Shown here one piece after another: positions 1 to 10,301 of a stretch of DNA of 64,000 nucleotides. Every line of letters starts with the position of its first letter. Position 1 is the first letter of the stretch. Below the pieces are notes generated by a model. It saw only the letters and a list, made by a program, of their open reading frames with translations, searched no databases and had not been told where the DNA came from. Origin of the DNA: Chlorops oryzae. Its lineage: Eukaryota; Arthropoda; Insecta; Diptera; Chloropidae. The stretch lies in assembly GCA_020466095.1 (NCBI GenBank), contig CM035807.1:64418561-64482560 (forward strand), written 5' to 3'. The translations under genes and the position numbers were made by a program.

Positions 1-1330
1 CTTCTCTGCTGGCATATGTCCCAAGTATGACCTACTGTCTTGCAAAAATAACAAATGAATGGCTGAGGGGCTGCGGGGAGGCAGTGTCTCACAAAATGTT
101 TGGAACAAGATTTTATATTATATTCAATGTGAAGATCTTCAGATTCTTCTGCCAATTTGATTAAATCAGAAATCGGCTTATCCTTATTTGTTTCGAGTCT
201 AATTTGCATATAAGGATCCCGCACACCAAAAATTAACTTGTTTGTTGCCAGTTTTCTATATGCGCTTAGCGCGGATGCTGCTTCTGAGGAGTTCCACGAC
301 TTATTGATAACTTCTTCTGCCTCATTAAATAAATACTCTAATTTTCCCCCAAATGCTGACGCTCTCTGGGTACCCTGTTGCGCCGCGCCTGCTATTTCTG
401 AACTTATTGTATCGAGACTGATTAATTTTTAATTAAGCTACCCCAGATAGTCCATTTTTATGCATTTTATAATGTCTCTTATATCGCTGCCATTTACTAC
501 ACTTTTCAATAACTCTATTCTTGTTACAAACTTGTCCACTTCCAGGCTTAATTCTGGATTATTTTATCCTGAGAAGGCACAAGGCGAGTAACCTTGATCA
601 TTAGCTCATCTACTCATCAACAGAGGGTTTAGACTGAGAATTAGGTGTGTGTATGCAAGATTCAATTACTTTACTAGAACGATTTGTATTTCTCATCGTC
701 ACCGGTGTAATTTCATTTTGGGCAAGGACTGTGCTTGTGAACGCAACAGGCGAAGATTCAATATTTCCTGTATTTGTGCTTGTCGTTGTAACTTTAAGTG
801 TCGGATTTGGAGTGCGGGAAGTGGCACAGACTGTCCTTAAGATGTTTTTCAATTTTTTAACTTCTTAATTCAAATAACTTACTTCTTTTTCACTTGCTTT
901 TAGACTTGCGTTATCCTGCTCGATCACCTCTGCTGTTTCTTTTCCTACTGCACGTTTTAGTATTTAAAAATATCCTTTTTTTCGATTTGATTTCTTAATT
1001 TCTTACAGTTTCTGTCAAGGAGTTATATTGTTTCTTCTCACTTTTTAACTTTATCTTTTGAGACTTGACTTAAAGCACCTACTGTATCCTTGATTTTGTT
1101 AATGAAGAAACTTGCTTCTTTAAGTTTCGTAAATTGGCCTAACACGGCTTGATCTTTAATTACTTAGTTGCGAAATTTCTTAATTTAAATTTACCTCCTT
1201 TACCAATTCCCACGTATCTGCTACAATTGATTTCGCATCTATTTCTGACTAATATAGAGTTTATCTAAGTTTTTATAATTCTTGTTCCATAGGAAATGTA
1301 CATTTGTAAACTATTTATGTTAGTTCAAAT
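1..1330 (-). pseudogene. Gag remnant of a 17.6/297-like Ty3/gypsy element, running off the window start
   Basis: Read on the minus strand, the last ~430 bases encode a gypsy-type Gag C-terminus with the segment KLIFGVRDPYMQIRLETNKD (about 182-240) and a zinc knuckle CYFCKTVGHTWDIC (about 9-50, spacing CX2CX4HX4C). Upstream parts (about 610-1140) read as charged, coiled-coil-like sequence such as AEVIEQDNASLKASEKEV, as in Gag N-terminal regions. The frame is broken by several stops and shifts between 430 and 860. Gag would form particles and bind element RNA. The 3' part of the element (pol, 3' LTR) lies before the window. The placement next to a primer binding site and LTR on the same strand supports the call. 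Confidence 0.75.
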
Positions 1331-1744
1331 TCTGTACTCACCATTTTCATTGCTCCGTTTGATAGCATTTTTTCAATGTATTGCCACCGACGAATCTGCT
1401 ACCGTTGATTTTATTAGTTATTTAGACTCACTGTTCCGTTCTATTAAAAAAAATTATATACAATTTTTTTTCACAGGATAAAAATTTTTCTCAAAGGAGT
1501 ACCGGCAGAGCACGATAAAACGTTACTCCTGGATACCTACTTCGATTACACTACCGCATCCGCCTGCGCCGCTTGACACATGAATTTTAGAGCTTCGTTC
1601 ACCCGGGTCTGATTTTTCAGGTTTTAAAACCAAGAAAGGTTTCGCTTTACTCAACTATTATTTTCATATGCCACACCGCACAAATGCATTAGGATAGTTT
1701 CTTAAAAATTCTTATCCTTGACTCGAATCCAACCGAAAGTCGGT

Positions 1745-1762
1745 CGAGTACCGGCTGCGCCA
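1745..1762 (-). other. Primer binding site of the minus-strand gypsy element
   Basis: The minus strand reads TGGCGCAGCCGGTACTCG directly downstream of the LTR. TGGCGCAG-type sites, complementary to a tRNA-Ser 3' end, are known for the 17.6/297 group. Its position between the LTR (higher coordinates) and Gag (lower coordinates) fits a minus-strand element. Confidence 0.65.
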
Positions 1763-1763
1763 A

Positions 1764-2330
1764 AATGTGATTATTAAGGGAATGTATCAGTCTGGCTCCT
1801 CCAGACTAATACACAGACCTAAATATCCTTCACAAATCAAATTAAGGATACAGGAAATTCAATTCAGTCCTTTTATTATATTATTTGTGGTTTTATTTAG
1901 TATACGCTCCGCTGTCGTGGCCCTTGGGTGAGTACGTGCACCGGAGTTGAGACTTTAAATACTTAATCATGAGTTCCCTTGTCGACGTTGATGCTTCCCT
2001 TTTATAAAAAGAAAGTGCTCAGGCTGCACTCTATTGCCCAGTCCAGAACATTTTCGCAATGATGAATCGACTATTGCCCAATATCGCTGTTCGCTATAAC
2101 TTCTTATTTCAGCTGGTGTTGACGTAGGTCGTTGTTCTCATAATTGTTGACCTACTTCTGCACTCAAGTTCTAATTTCTGTTTTGGTGACGATATTTCGT
2201 CATCTTCTTCGATCGTTCCATTTCCTCTATTCGCTTTTTCCCGTTTTCGCTGGTCTTGCGAAAACGGTTGACTCTTTCTGTTGATCAGCTCACGCTAGGT
2301 AACACAGTGAGTACTCGTATGTTGTAACTC
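1764..2330 (-). repeat. 5' LTR of the minus-strand 17.6-like gypsy element (boundaries approximate)
   Basis: The low-coordinate edge is fixed by the adjacent primer binding site. On the minus strand the region has an AT-rich TATA-like motif (ATTAAGTATTTAAAG, near 1960) and AATAAA-like polyadenylation signals near 1880-1900. The high-coordinate edge is inferred from an AGTTGTGAGTTAC-type start near 2330. No second LTR copy is in the window, so the length is uncertain. Confidence 0.5.
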
Positions 2331-2365
2331 ACAACTCATGCTAAGGCAGCGGAATGTTTTGCTTT

Positions 2366-3105
2366 GCTCTGGTTAAATGAATTGCCACTTTAATTTATAC
2401 TTTTGGGAGATTTTCGAGTACATTACATATTAAATATCTACCAAACTCATAATATGATATTAAAAGCTTGAGAAACATAGAACTAATCAAAGAAAATCCA
2501 ATATGAATAAGAAATAGAAATTGTTTTTGCAGTCCTACCCTGTCCACATAACTTTTTTTATCATATTGTTTCAGGAAAAATACTAAGTTCTATCACTAAG
2601 CAAATAACATATAGGTCTAACGTAGAACAACATATAGGCTAATAGTTGCGCTGGGCAATTCAAGCGTTCGGAAGCATACGATTTTAACTTTGCGTTTGCA
2701 AATTGGTTTTACGTTTGCAAAATGGTTTTGCTTCACAAATCAAAGTGAAGCATGTAGGAGTGTAGGTCTAACTCGTTTTCTTCCTAATCCCTGCAATGTG
2801 TTAGAGCTACGCAGCTTCAACACATGCATATAGCACGAGGAAAAGAGAAGCATGCCATGGCAGCGAAATCTTTAGCTCTGCTGTGGTGAAATGTATTGCC
2901 ACTTTCATTTTTAATTTTGGGAGATTTTCGAGTACATTACATGTAAAATATCTACCAAACTCATAAAATGATATGAAGAGCTTGAAAAACATAGAACTAA
3001 TCAAAGGAACTCTATATCAAGAAGAAATAGATATTTTTTTTAGTCCTACCCTGTCTACATAACTTTTTGATCACACTGTTTCAGCAAAAATACTAATTTC
3101 TATGT
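2366..3105. repeat. Direct duplication of a ~220-bp noncoding segment
   Basis: A segment at about 2366-2590 recurs at about 2876-3100 in the same orientation, ~513 bp apart. Both contain GGGAGATTTTCGAGTACATT and a CTACCAAACTCATAA motif, and both are followed by a 'GTCCTACCCTGTC' stretch. The copies differ by scattered substitutions. There is no coding potential. It may be the subterminal repeat of an unrecognised element; the intervening part (2600-2870) holds nothing I can name. Confidence 0.6.
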
Positions 3106-3307
3106 ACAATCAAATTCGTAGCCGTAGTCAAAAATGTATGTTAATTGAATACAACATGAAAATATTCGTCCACATTGAGCAATAACATTTCGTAATGCAT
3201 TTATTAAAGTTTCAATTATGAACTTTTCAAGCAATATAAAAAACCAGGTTTTTTTTAATAATTTTGTTGCAAGTGGCATCATAGAGCCATTTTGTGTCTA
3301 CCCGTAT

Positions 3308-3702
3308 TGTTGTTGGTAGCTTTCTGGTGAATTTCTCAAATTTGTTGAATTTCCTATTCCTGCTTAAGGTTTTTGTTGGTATCTTTTTGGTGAATTTCCC
3401 CAATTTGTTATATTTCCTACACCTGCCTAATGGTGTATTTCCCCATCGCGGCAGAGCCTTTTAGACTTCGAGAATTAGACCTACACTCCTACATGAAGTG
3501 AAGTCAGTACCATATAGGACTACAGGTCTAACTGTCGACGTCGAAGAAGCTCTGTCGCGATGGGGAAATACACCCTTAGGCAGGTATAGAAAATTCAACA
3601 AATTGGGGAAATTCACCAAAAAGCTATCAGCAAAACCCTTAAGCAGGAATAGGAAATTCAACGAATTCGAGAAGTTCACCAGAAAGCTACCAACAACAAT
3701 AC
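3308..3702. repeat. Inverted repeat with ~155-bp arms
   Basis: The left arm (about 3308-3462) and right arm (about 3545-3702) are near-perfect reverse complements, both containing the GTATTTCCCCATCGCG motif or its complement. They are separated by ~80 bp. The RNA would fold into a long hairpin. ORFs on both strands across it are by-products of the repeat. It abuts the DINE-1-like copy that follows, and could be a small foldback element or MITE. Confidence 0.65.
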
Positions 3703-3705
3703 AGA

Positions 3706-4732
<1,027 letters not shown>

Positions 4733-4926
4733 TAATAAGTCTTATTTTATGCTTCTTATTTTGAAATCGAAAAATAACACTGTGCACGAATTTGGTACTT
4801 TTTTTTACAGACAACATGGAGACAAATCTTGTGAACATAATTGGGGGGCGCTGAATTCAGTCCCATCAACCGTTTTTCAAGATTGGCTTTAGTTTTTGAG
4901 ATATCGCGGTTTCAAAATTATTTAAA

Positions 4927-5753
4927 AACAAGTAAAGAAGTTTACATCGGCTAAGCCGATTGCACACATACCTTTTCCTCAGCCTTAAATATGTTGAAAT
5001 ATTACCTTAACAAAAATTCCTGCCGTTTTCGTTGTTCTAGCTACACATTATCTGTGCTTCGATTTAGCTTCACAAACTCGAAATTATATTTAAGTACAAA
5101 TTTTTTGCGAATGGTGGGCATGGTCAAATTTTAACCGTTAGAGGACATTTTGTTTAGCTGCGAAATACTCAATTCAAAATAGTGAAAATCAAATTTTTGC
5201 GAATTTCGCGAATGGTGGTCATGGTCAAATTTTAACCCTTAGAGGACATTTTGTTTAGCTGCGAAATACTCAATTCAAAATAGTGAAAATCAAATTTTTG
5301 CGAATTTCGCGAATGGTGGTCATGGCCAAATTTTAACCTTAAGTGACGACTTTATTTGGCGGCAAAATACACAATCAGAAGAAGCAAAAAAAAAATCATT
5401 TTTGTATACAGATGCGAGAATAAGAGAAAGAGTGTTTTTTCTAATGTGTAGGATGATGACCATAAATATAGCGATGTCGCCAATTTTTTTCAGCGAAAGC
5501 TTAAGTCTACATAGTAGCTATACACACACCAAATTTCAATAAGCTGGGATGTATAGTAAAAAAGTTATTTACGAAAAACGTTAAAAATCGTGATTTTTGA
5601 AACTTCTGAACCACTTCCCACGACCCAAGAAGGGACTACGAAAAAAATGTGTATGCAGTTTTTCGGACATTTACCTGGTTCAAGTCCATGCCAAATTTCA
5701 ATATGATATCTTTCATGGCTTAGGAGTTAATTACGAAAAACTAAAGTGTGACC

Positions 5754-5841
<88 letters not shown>

Positions 5842-5969
5842 CGGCTAGATCGATTCCTCTTGTCACCCTGATCAAGAATATATATATATGTCTATATCTA
5901 TCGCGACTCCTTTGGTATGTTACATACTCCGTGCCAAACTTAATATACCCTTTCCTTCGGAAAAGGTAT
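4927..5969 (-). mobile_element. DINE-1/mini-me-like repeat, copy B
   Basis: Same family and orientation as the preceding copy, with the same 5' start, core and CTTCTTTACTTGTTT end (reverse-complemented at 4927). It contains two full 101-bp internal units, starting at about 5108, 5209 and 5310 (the last is partial). A short spacer (4733-4926) between the copies shows nothing recognisable. Confidence 0.85.
5752..5840. repeat. (ACAG)n / (TGTC)n microsatellite, ~22 units
   Basis: Tetranucleotide tract in DINE-1-like copy B, at the homologous position to the ~160-bp tract in copy A but about half as long. Confidence 0.95.
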
Positions 5970-6026
5970 AAAAATTGAAGCATACTTTTAGGGGAAGTGA
6001 AACTGTTGACATTCGATTTTTTTTAT

Positions 6027-6152
6027 ACCTTTTCCGAAGGAAAGGGTATATTAAGTTTGGCACGGAGTATGTAACATACCAAAGGAGTCGCGATAGATAT
6101 AGACATATATATATATTCTTGATCAGGGTGACAAGAGGAATCGATCTAGCCA

Positions 6153-6200
<48 letters not shown>

Positions 6201-7721
6201 GGTCACACTTTAGTTTTTCGTAATTAACTCCTAAGCCATGAAAGATATCATATTGAAATTTGGCATGGACTTGAACCAGGTAAATGTCCGAAAAACTGCA
6301 TACAAATTTTTTTCGTAGTCCCTTCTTGGGTCGTGGGAAGTGGTTCAGAAGTTTCAAAAATCACGATTTTTAACGTTTTTCGTGGATAACTTTTTTACTA
6401 TACATCCCAGCTTATTGAAATTTGGTGTGTGTATGGCTACTATGTAGACTTAAGCTTTCGCTGAAAAAAAATTGCGACATCGCTATATTTATGGTCATCA
6501 TCCTACACATTAGAAAAAAACACTCTTTCTCTTATTCTCATATCTGTATACAAAAATTATTTTTTTTTGCTTCTTCTGATTGTGTATTTTACCGCCAAAT
6601 AAAGTCGTCACTTAAGGTGCAATCAGTGATGCCATAAGATTCCATAACAGAACAGAACATAACATAAAATAACACAAGCGCTTTTTCAGTAGTCAGTGAA
6701 GACATAAGAATCCATAAGAGCACATAGGAGCCGATGTTGCAATATGATAAGAATGTGCGCACCTTAGGGAAAGAGGGAAAAAATTATTTCGGGAAAAGCG
6801 CAACTTATTATGATTTCTTGAAAAAAAAGTTAAAACAAACACTTCTAAATAGGGTGAAAAATATTGCCATATATCATTATATTTAAAAAATTATATAATT
6901 ATAGCTTTTATCATATTTAAAAGAGTTGTAATTGCAGACTCTTGGCAATTTCCGTAAAAGGGGAAATATGGCAGATTTAGGAAACATTTGGCAGCACTCA
7001 TAAATATCAGCTGATTCGCTCTAACATAAGACGCCATAAGAAAAATCTATTTTCTACAGCTTCTTCTGTTATGGTAAGTTATGTTATGGGTTGACTAACC
7101 ACTTGCATGCAAAATGTATTGAATAGATCGAATCAGCTGATTATGTTATGTTCTGTTATGGAATCTTATGGCATCACTGATTGCACCTTTAAGGTCAAAT
7201 TTTGACCATGACCATAATTCGCGAAATTCGCAAAAATTTGATTTTCACCATTTTGAGTTGAGTATTTCGCAGCTAAACAAAATGTCCTCTAAGGGTTAAA
7301 ATTTTATCAAGACCACCATTCGCGAAATTCGCAAAAATTTGATTTTCACTATTTTGAATTGAGTATTTCGCAGCTAAACAAAATGTCCTCTAAGGGTTAA
7401 AATTTGACCATGACCACCATTCGCGAAATTCGCAAAAATTAGATTTTCACTATTTTGAATTGAGTATTTTGCAGCTAAACAAAATGTCCTCTAACGGTTA
7501 AAATTTGACCATGACCACCATTCGCGAAAATTTTGTGCTTAATAATAATCTCAAATTTTAGAAGCTAAATCGAAGAACAGATAAGGTATAAATAGATATC
7601 CAAGCTAGAACAACGAAAACGGCAGGAATTTTCGTTAAGGTAATGTTTTAACATATTTTAGGCTGAGGAAAAGGTATGTGTGCAATCGGCTTTGCCGATG
7701 TAAACTTCTTTACTTGTTTAA
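6027..7721 (+). mobile_element. DINE-1/mini-me-like repeat, copy C, split by a MITE
   Basis: Plus-strand copy, head-to-head with copy B across a 57-bp spacer. It starts TATACCTTTTCCGAAGG and ends CTTCTTTACTTGTTT. Its GTCY tract is short (about 6152-6197). After removal of the insertion at 6615-7188 the sequence is collinear with copies A and B. It carries three 101-102-bp internal units (boundaries near 7211, 7313, 7414 and 7515). Confidence 0.85.
6615..7188. mobile_element. MITE with ~45-bp terminal inverted repeats inside DINE-1 copy C
   Basis: The ends are AGGTGCAATCAGTGATGCCA and its reverse complement, and the match continues for about 45 bp. Comparison with uninterrupted copies A and B gives the empty site CACTTAAGGTCAAA. 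The duplicated target is therefore TTA or TTAA, depending on whether the element starts AGG or GGT. A 3-bp TTA duplication would suit PIF/Harbinger and a 4-bp TTAA would suit piggyBac; the sequence does not decide. About 570 bp, no coding potential. Confidence 0.8.
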
Positions 7722-8288
7722 ATATATTTTTTAAATTTAAAGACACAGTTCTCAAAAAGAGTTTTAAGATCTGTGATGTTATTAATCAAAACGGCATAAT
7801 GGGAAAGCACAAGGCTAGGAATAGAGAGCACTGAAGTTCAAACCCCAAAAAAATTAAAGCAGAAATTTTTTTTTTTATGTTTCGGATTTTTTTTTGAGTC
7901 AGAGTCAGGCCAGTATATAGCAATTTGAACATTGGATGGTGTGCTTTACCGTCCAAAAAGTGTGTTGCGGATCATCGCTGCCGTAAGTAAGAAATTCATC
8001 GCTGAGAATATATTTCATTTGAGAGATTTTAATGAACAAATTTTTTTTTTTCAAAAACGGAACGATTCCTCACAAGCGACATCGAGAAAATTAGTTCTCT
8101 CGAAATCAAAACGAATCCCAAAAGGCAAGTTCCAGAAATTTATTGTGATTTTGCTTCACAAAAATTTCTTTTCCTCGAACTTGTTTCGATGGCCATTTTA
8201 TAGAGGGGACGCCTGCTACAAGATGCAAAGTAGTTGGGGTGGTGTGGAGTTCATCCGGCAAACTGACTAAAAAAAAAAATCCGAAATA

Positions 8289-9576
8289 TTAGGTGTAGTA
8301 AAAAGAAATCCATTATTTTTGCATTAAATTGAGGGCTTTATTTAAGATAGTTAGAATGACCCGATTTAGGTCAGATATGCGCCGTTTTGTTCGATAACTT
8401 GTTGCCATTTTAAAGGTAATTTCATTATGCCTCTCTCATAGAAGCCCCCGTTCCTATTAGCAAAAAATTGAGACAGTCGAATTTCAGAAGCCTCTCTTGA
8501 AGCGAATGTTTCACCAGCAAAATTGTTCGCCATGGACAGGAACAGATGGTAATCACTTGGTGCCAGGTCCGGACTATAAGGTGGATGCAGAAAAACCTCC
8601 CAACCAAACTCCCGGAGCTTCTGGCGAGTCACTATCGATGTGTGTGGCCTGGCGTTGTCCTGATGGAACGCAATTCCTCTCCTATTGGCCAAAGCTGGCC
8701 GGTTATGGGCGATTGCTTCCTTCAGACGGTCCAATTGTTGACAGTAGAGTTCCGAGTTAAGAGTTTTGCCGTATGGGAGCAGCTCATAGTAGATAATTCC
8801 CTGCCAATCCCACCAAACACACAGCAAAACCTTCCTGGCCGTCAATCCTGGCTTGGCCACCGTTTCCGCCGGTTGACCGTGTTTCGACCACGACCGTTTT
8901 CCCTTGACGTTGTCATAAGTGACCCACTTTTCATCACCAGTCACCAACCGCTTCAGAAATGGGTCGATTTTGTTGCGGTTCAGCAGCGATTCGCAGATGG
9001 AAATTCGGTCTATGAGGTTTTTTTGCGTTAACTCGTGTGGCACCCATACATCGAGCTTCTTTGTGTATCCAGCCTTATTCAAATGGTTCCAAACGGTTTT
9101 TTGTGCAATCTTTAGCTCTTTTGCAATCGAAACAGTGATAACATGACGGTCGGACTCGATAATTTCCATGATTTTATCGACATTTTCGACAATTGGCCTT
9201 CCAGTGCGTGGTGCATCCTTGACATCGAAGTTACCGGAACGGAATCGACGAAACCAAAATTGCGCATGATTGGCTGTTACAGTATCAGGTCCATAAACGC
9301 TATTCACATTTTCAGCCGCCTGGCTTGCGTTTTCTCCCTTATCGAAGAAAAACTGTAAAATGTAGCGAATTTTCTCTTTGCTGATGTCCATCTTTGACAA
9401 GCTCTCAAACAAAACTGAATCAATCAATCAAAAAAGTGTCAAAAAAGCTTTTTTAGTAGGAACTGTCATCTTTCTAATGCCCCCTAGCGGAACACGATCG
9501 GACTTATACAACGCGAGATGCAGATAAATAACGCCATCTATTGGAAAAATAATGGATTTCTTTTAACTACACCTAA
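8289..9576 (-). mobile_element. mariner element, complete (1288 bp)
   Basis: Bounded by ~31-bp terminal inverted repeats starting TTAGGTGTAGTAAAAAGAAA, with TA target duplications at 8287-8288 and 9577-9578. The length and layout are those of an autonomous mariner. One full-length transposase ORF lies between the repeats. A second, internally deleted copy with the same ends is at 26648-27812. Among mariner subfamilies, the TTAGGTGTAG end is unlike irritans (ACAGGTTGGC); I do not assign the subfamily further. Confidence 0.95.
8366..9427 (-). CDS. mariner transposase, apparently intact (353 aa)
   Basis: A cut-and-paste transposase that acts in the nucleus on its own terminal repeats and inserts at TA. 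The N-terminal ~125 residues form the paired helix-turn-helix DNA-binding region, with a GRPIV linker at 76-80. WVPHEL (128-133) is the conserved mariner linker motif. The catalytic triad is D165 (GDEKW), D257 (HQDNARPH) and D292 (YSPDLAPSD), with 34 residues between the last two: DD34D, the mariner signature. No stop or frameshift is present and the length is typical (about 345-355 aa). The start at 9427 gives an N-terminus slightly longer than a second Met at residue 13, which may be the true start. It is the only complete transposase in the window. Confidence 0.95.
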   Translation of the reverse strand: MIDSVLFESLSKMDISKEKIRYILQFFFDKGENASQAAENVNSVYGPDTVTANHAQFWFRRFRSGNFDVKDAPRTGRPIVENVDKIMEIIESDRHVITVSIAKELKIAQKTVWNHLNKAGYTKKLDVWVPHELTQKNLIDRISICESLLNRNKIDPFLKRLVTGDEKWVTYDNVKGKRSWSKHGQPAETVAKPGLTARKVLLCVWWDWQGIIYYELLPYGKTLNSELYCQQLDRLKEAIAHNRPALANRRGIAFHQDNARPHTSIVTRQKLREFGWEVFLHPPYSPDLAPSDYHLFLSMANNFAGETFASREASEIRLSQFFANRNGGFYERGIMKLPLKWQQVIEQNGAYLT

Positions 9577-9678
9577 TATAAAAAAAAAAATTTTCCGCTT
9601 CAATTTTTTTGGGGTTTGAACTTCAGACCTCTCGATTCCTAGCCTTGTGCTTTCCCATTATGCCGTCTTGTCAAATAT

Positions 9679-10116
9679 TATTAATGTCAGGGACAATAAA
9701 GGCAAACGTACCTGTATATGATGCTGAGGACGGTGGATTGGTTTTCTCCTTGTTTTATGTTTGTCTGCGGTTGCGCGACGCGAATTTAAGGTTCTTAACG
9801 TTGATCGGTTTTCTGTGTGTTTTGTCTGTCGACGATTGCACGACGCGATGAAAAAGTTTGTTTGTTATAAAGTCACAAAATAATTATTGTTCTAAATTTC
9901 AGTTTTTTGTTTTGTTGGTCACTGCACTAGAATAACTTTGATTTTTTTTGATTGAATGCGGAACGGCGAGGCGCGTCTTAGCGGTTGCGATCAAAGACTC
10001 TACTAACTTCGCTCGAGCTCGAGCTGTTGAACCCGAGAGCCCAAAAACGTTTCGTTGAAACGGTTCGATTAAGGGCTCGCGCCCATAGCGGCTACGGCTA
10101 CGTCGAAAAACGGACA
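9679..10116 (-). repeat. BEL/Pao 3' LTR (438 bp)
   Basis: Complete LTR; on the plus strand it runs from TATTAATGTCAGGGAC to TTTTTCGACG... complement ending CGGACA. It matches 13028-13444 plus 22476-22496 with few differences. The minus-strand sequence just before it (AAGGCGGGCAGTA) resembles the purine tract preceding BEL 3' LTRs. The first dinucleotide pair has mutated from TG to TA at 9679-9680. Confidence 0.92.
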
Positions 10117-10301
10117 TACTGCCCGCCTTGCGCTACGCAATTAGTATTTCCTGCTCCTGGCTGCGCACTTCCTGCACAAATTCCTGTTCGAGGAGCCAGC
10201 CCCAGTTGCTTGTTTGGGGCAGAAAAGACGTTGAAGTATATTAGTGAGCAGATGGTCAATAATAAACAAAGAAAAGGGGGAGGGGGGATGTTGCGAGAAT
10301 G

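Larger units (their letters stand above)
7786..9670. mobile_element. Long-TIR MITE-like element (~600 bp without its mariner insertion)
   Basis: A ~110-bp segment at 7786-7895 (ACGGCATAATGGGAAAGCAC...) is the reverse complement of 8271-8288 plus 9577-9670, the two parts separated by the mariner. Without the mariner the element is about 600 bp with ~110-bp terminal inverted repeats. The internal part (7896-8270) has one 112-codon ORF that I do not recognise and do not trust. The target duplication is unclear. Confidence 0.65.

Noticed and set aside
7932..8270. 112-codon ORF inside the long-TIR MITE
   Set aside because: No recognisable motif, poly-T derived Phe run, and located in a nonautonomous element; not supported as a gene.
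8546..9146. ORFs of 75-161 codons opposite the mariner transposase, and their mirror at 26955-27604
   Set aside because: They lie antisense to a clear transposase and recur only because the element recurs; no family resemblance of their own.
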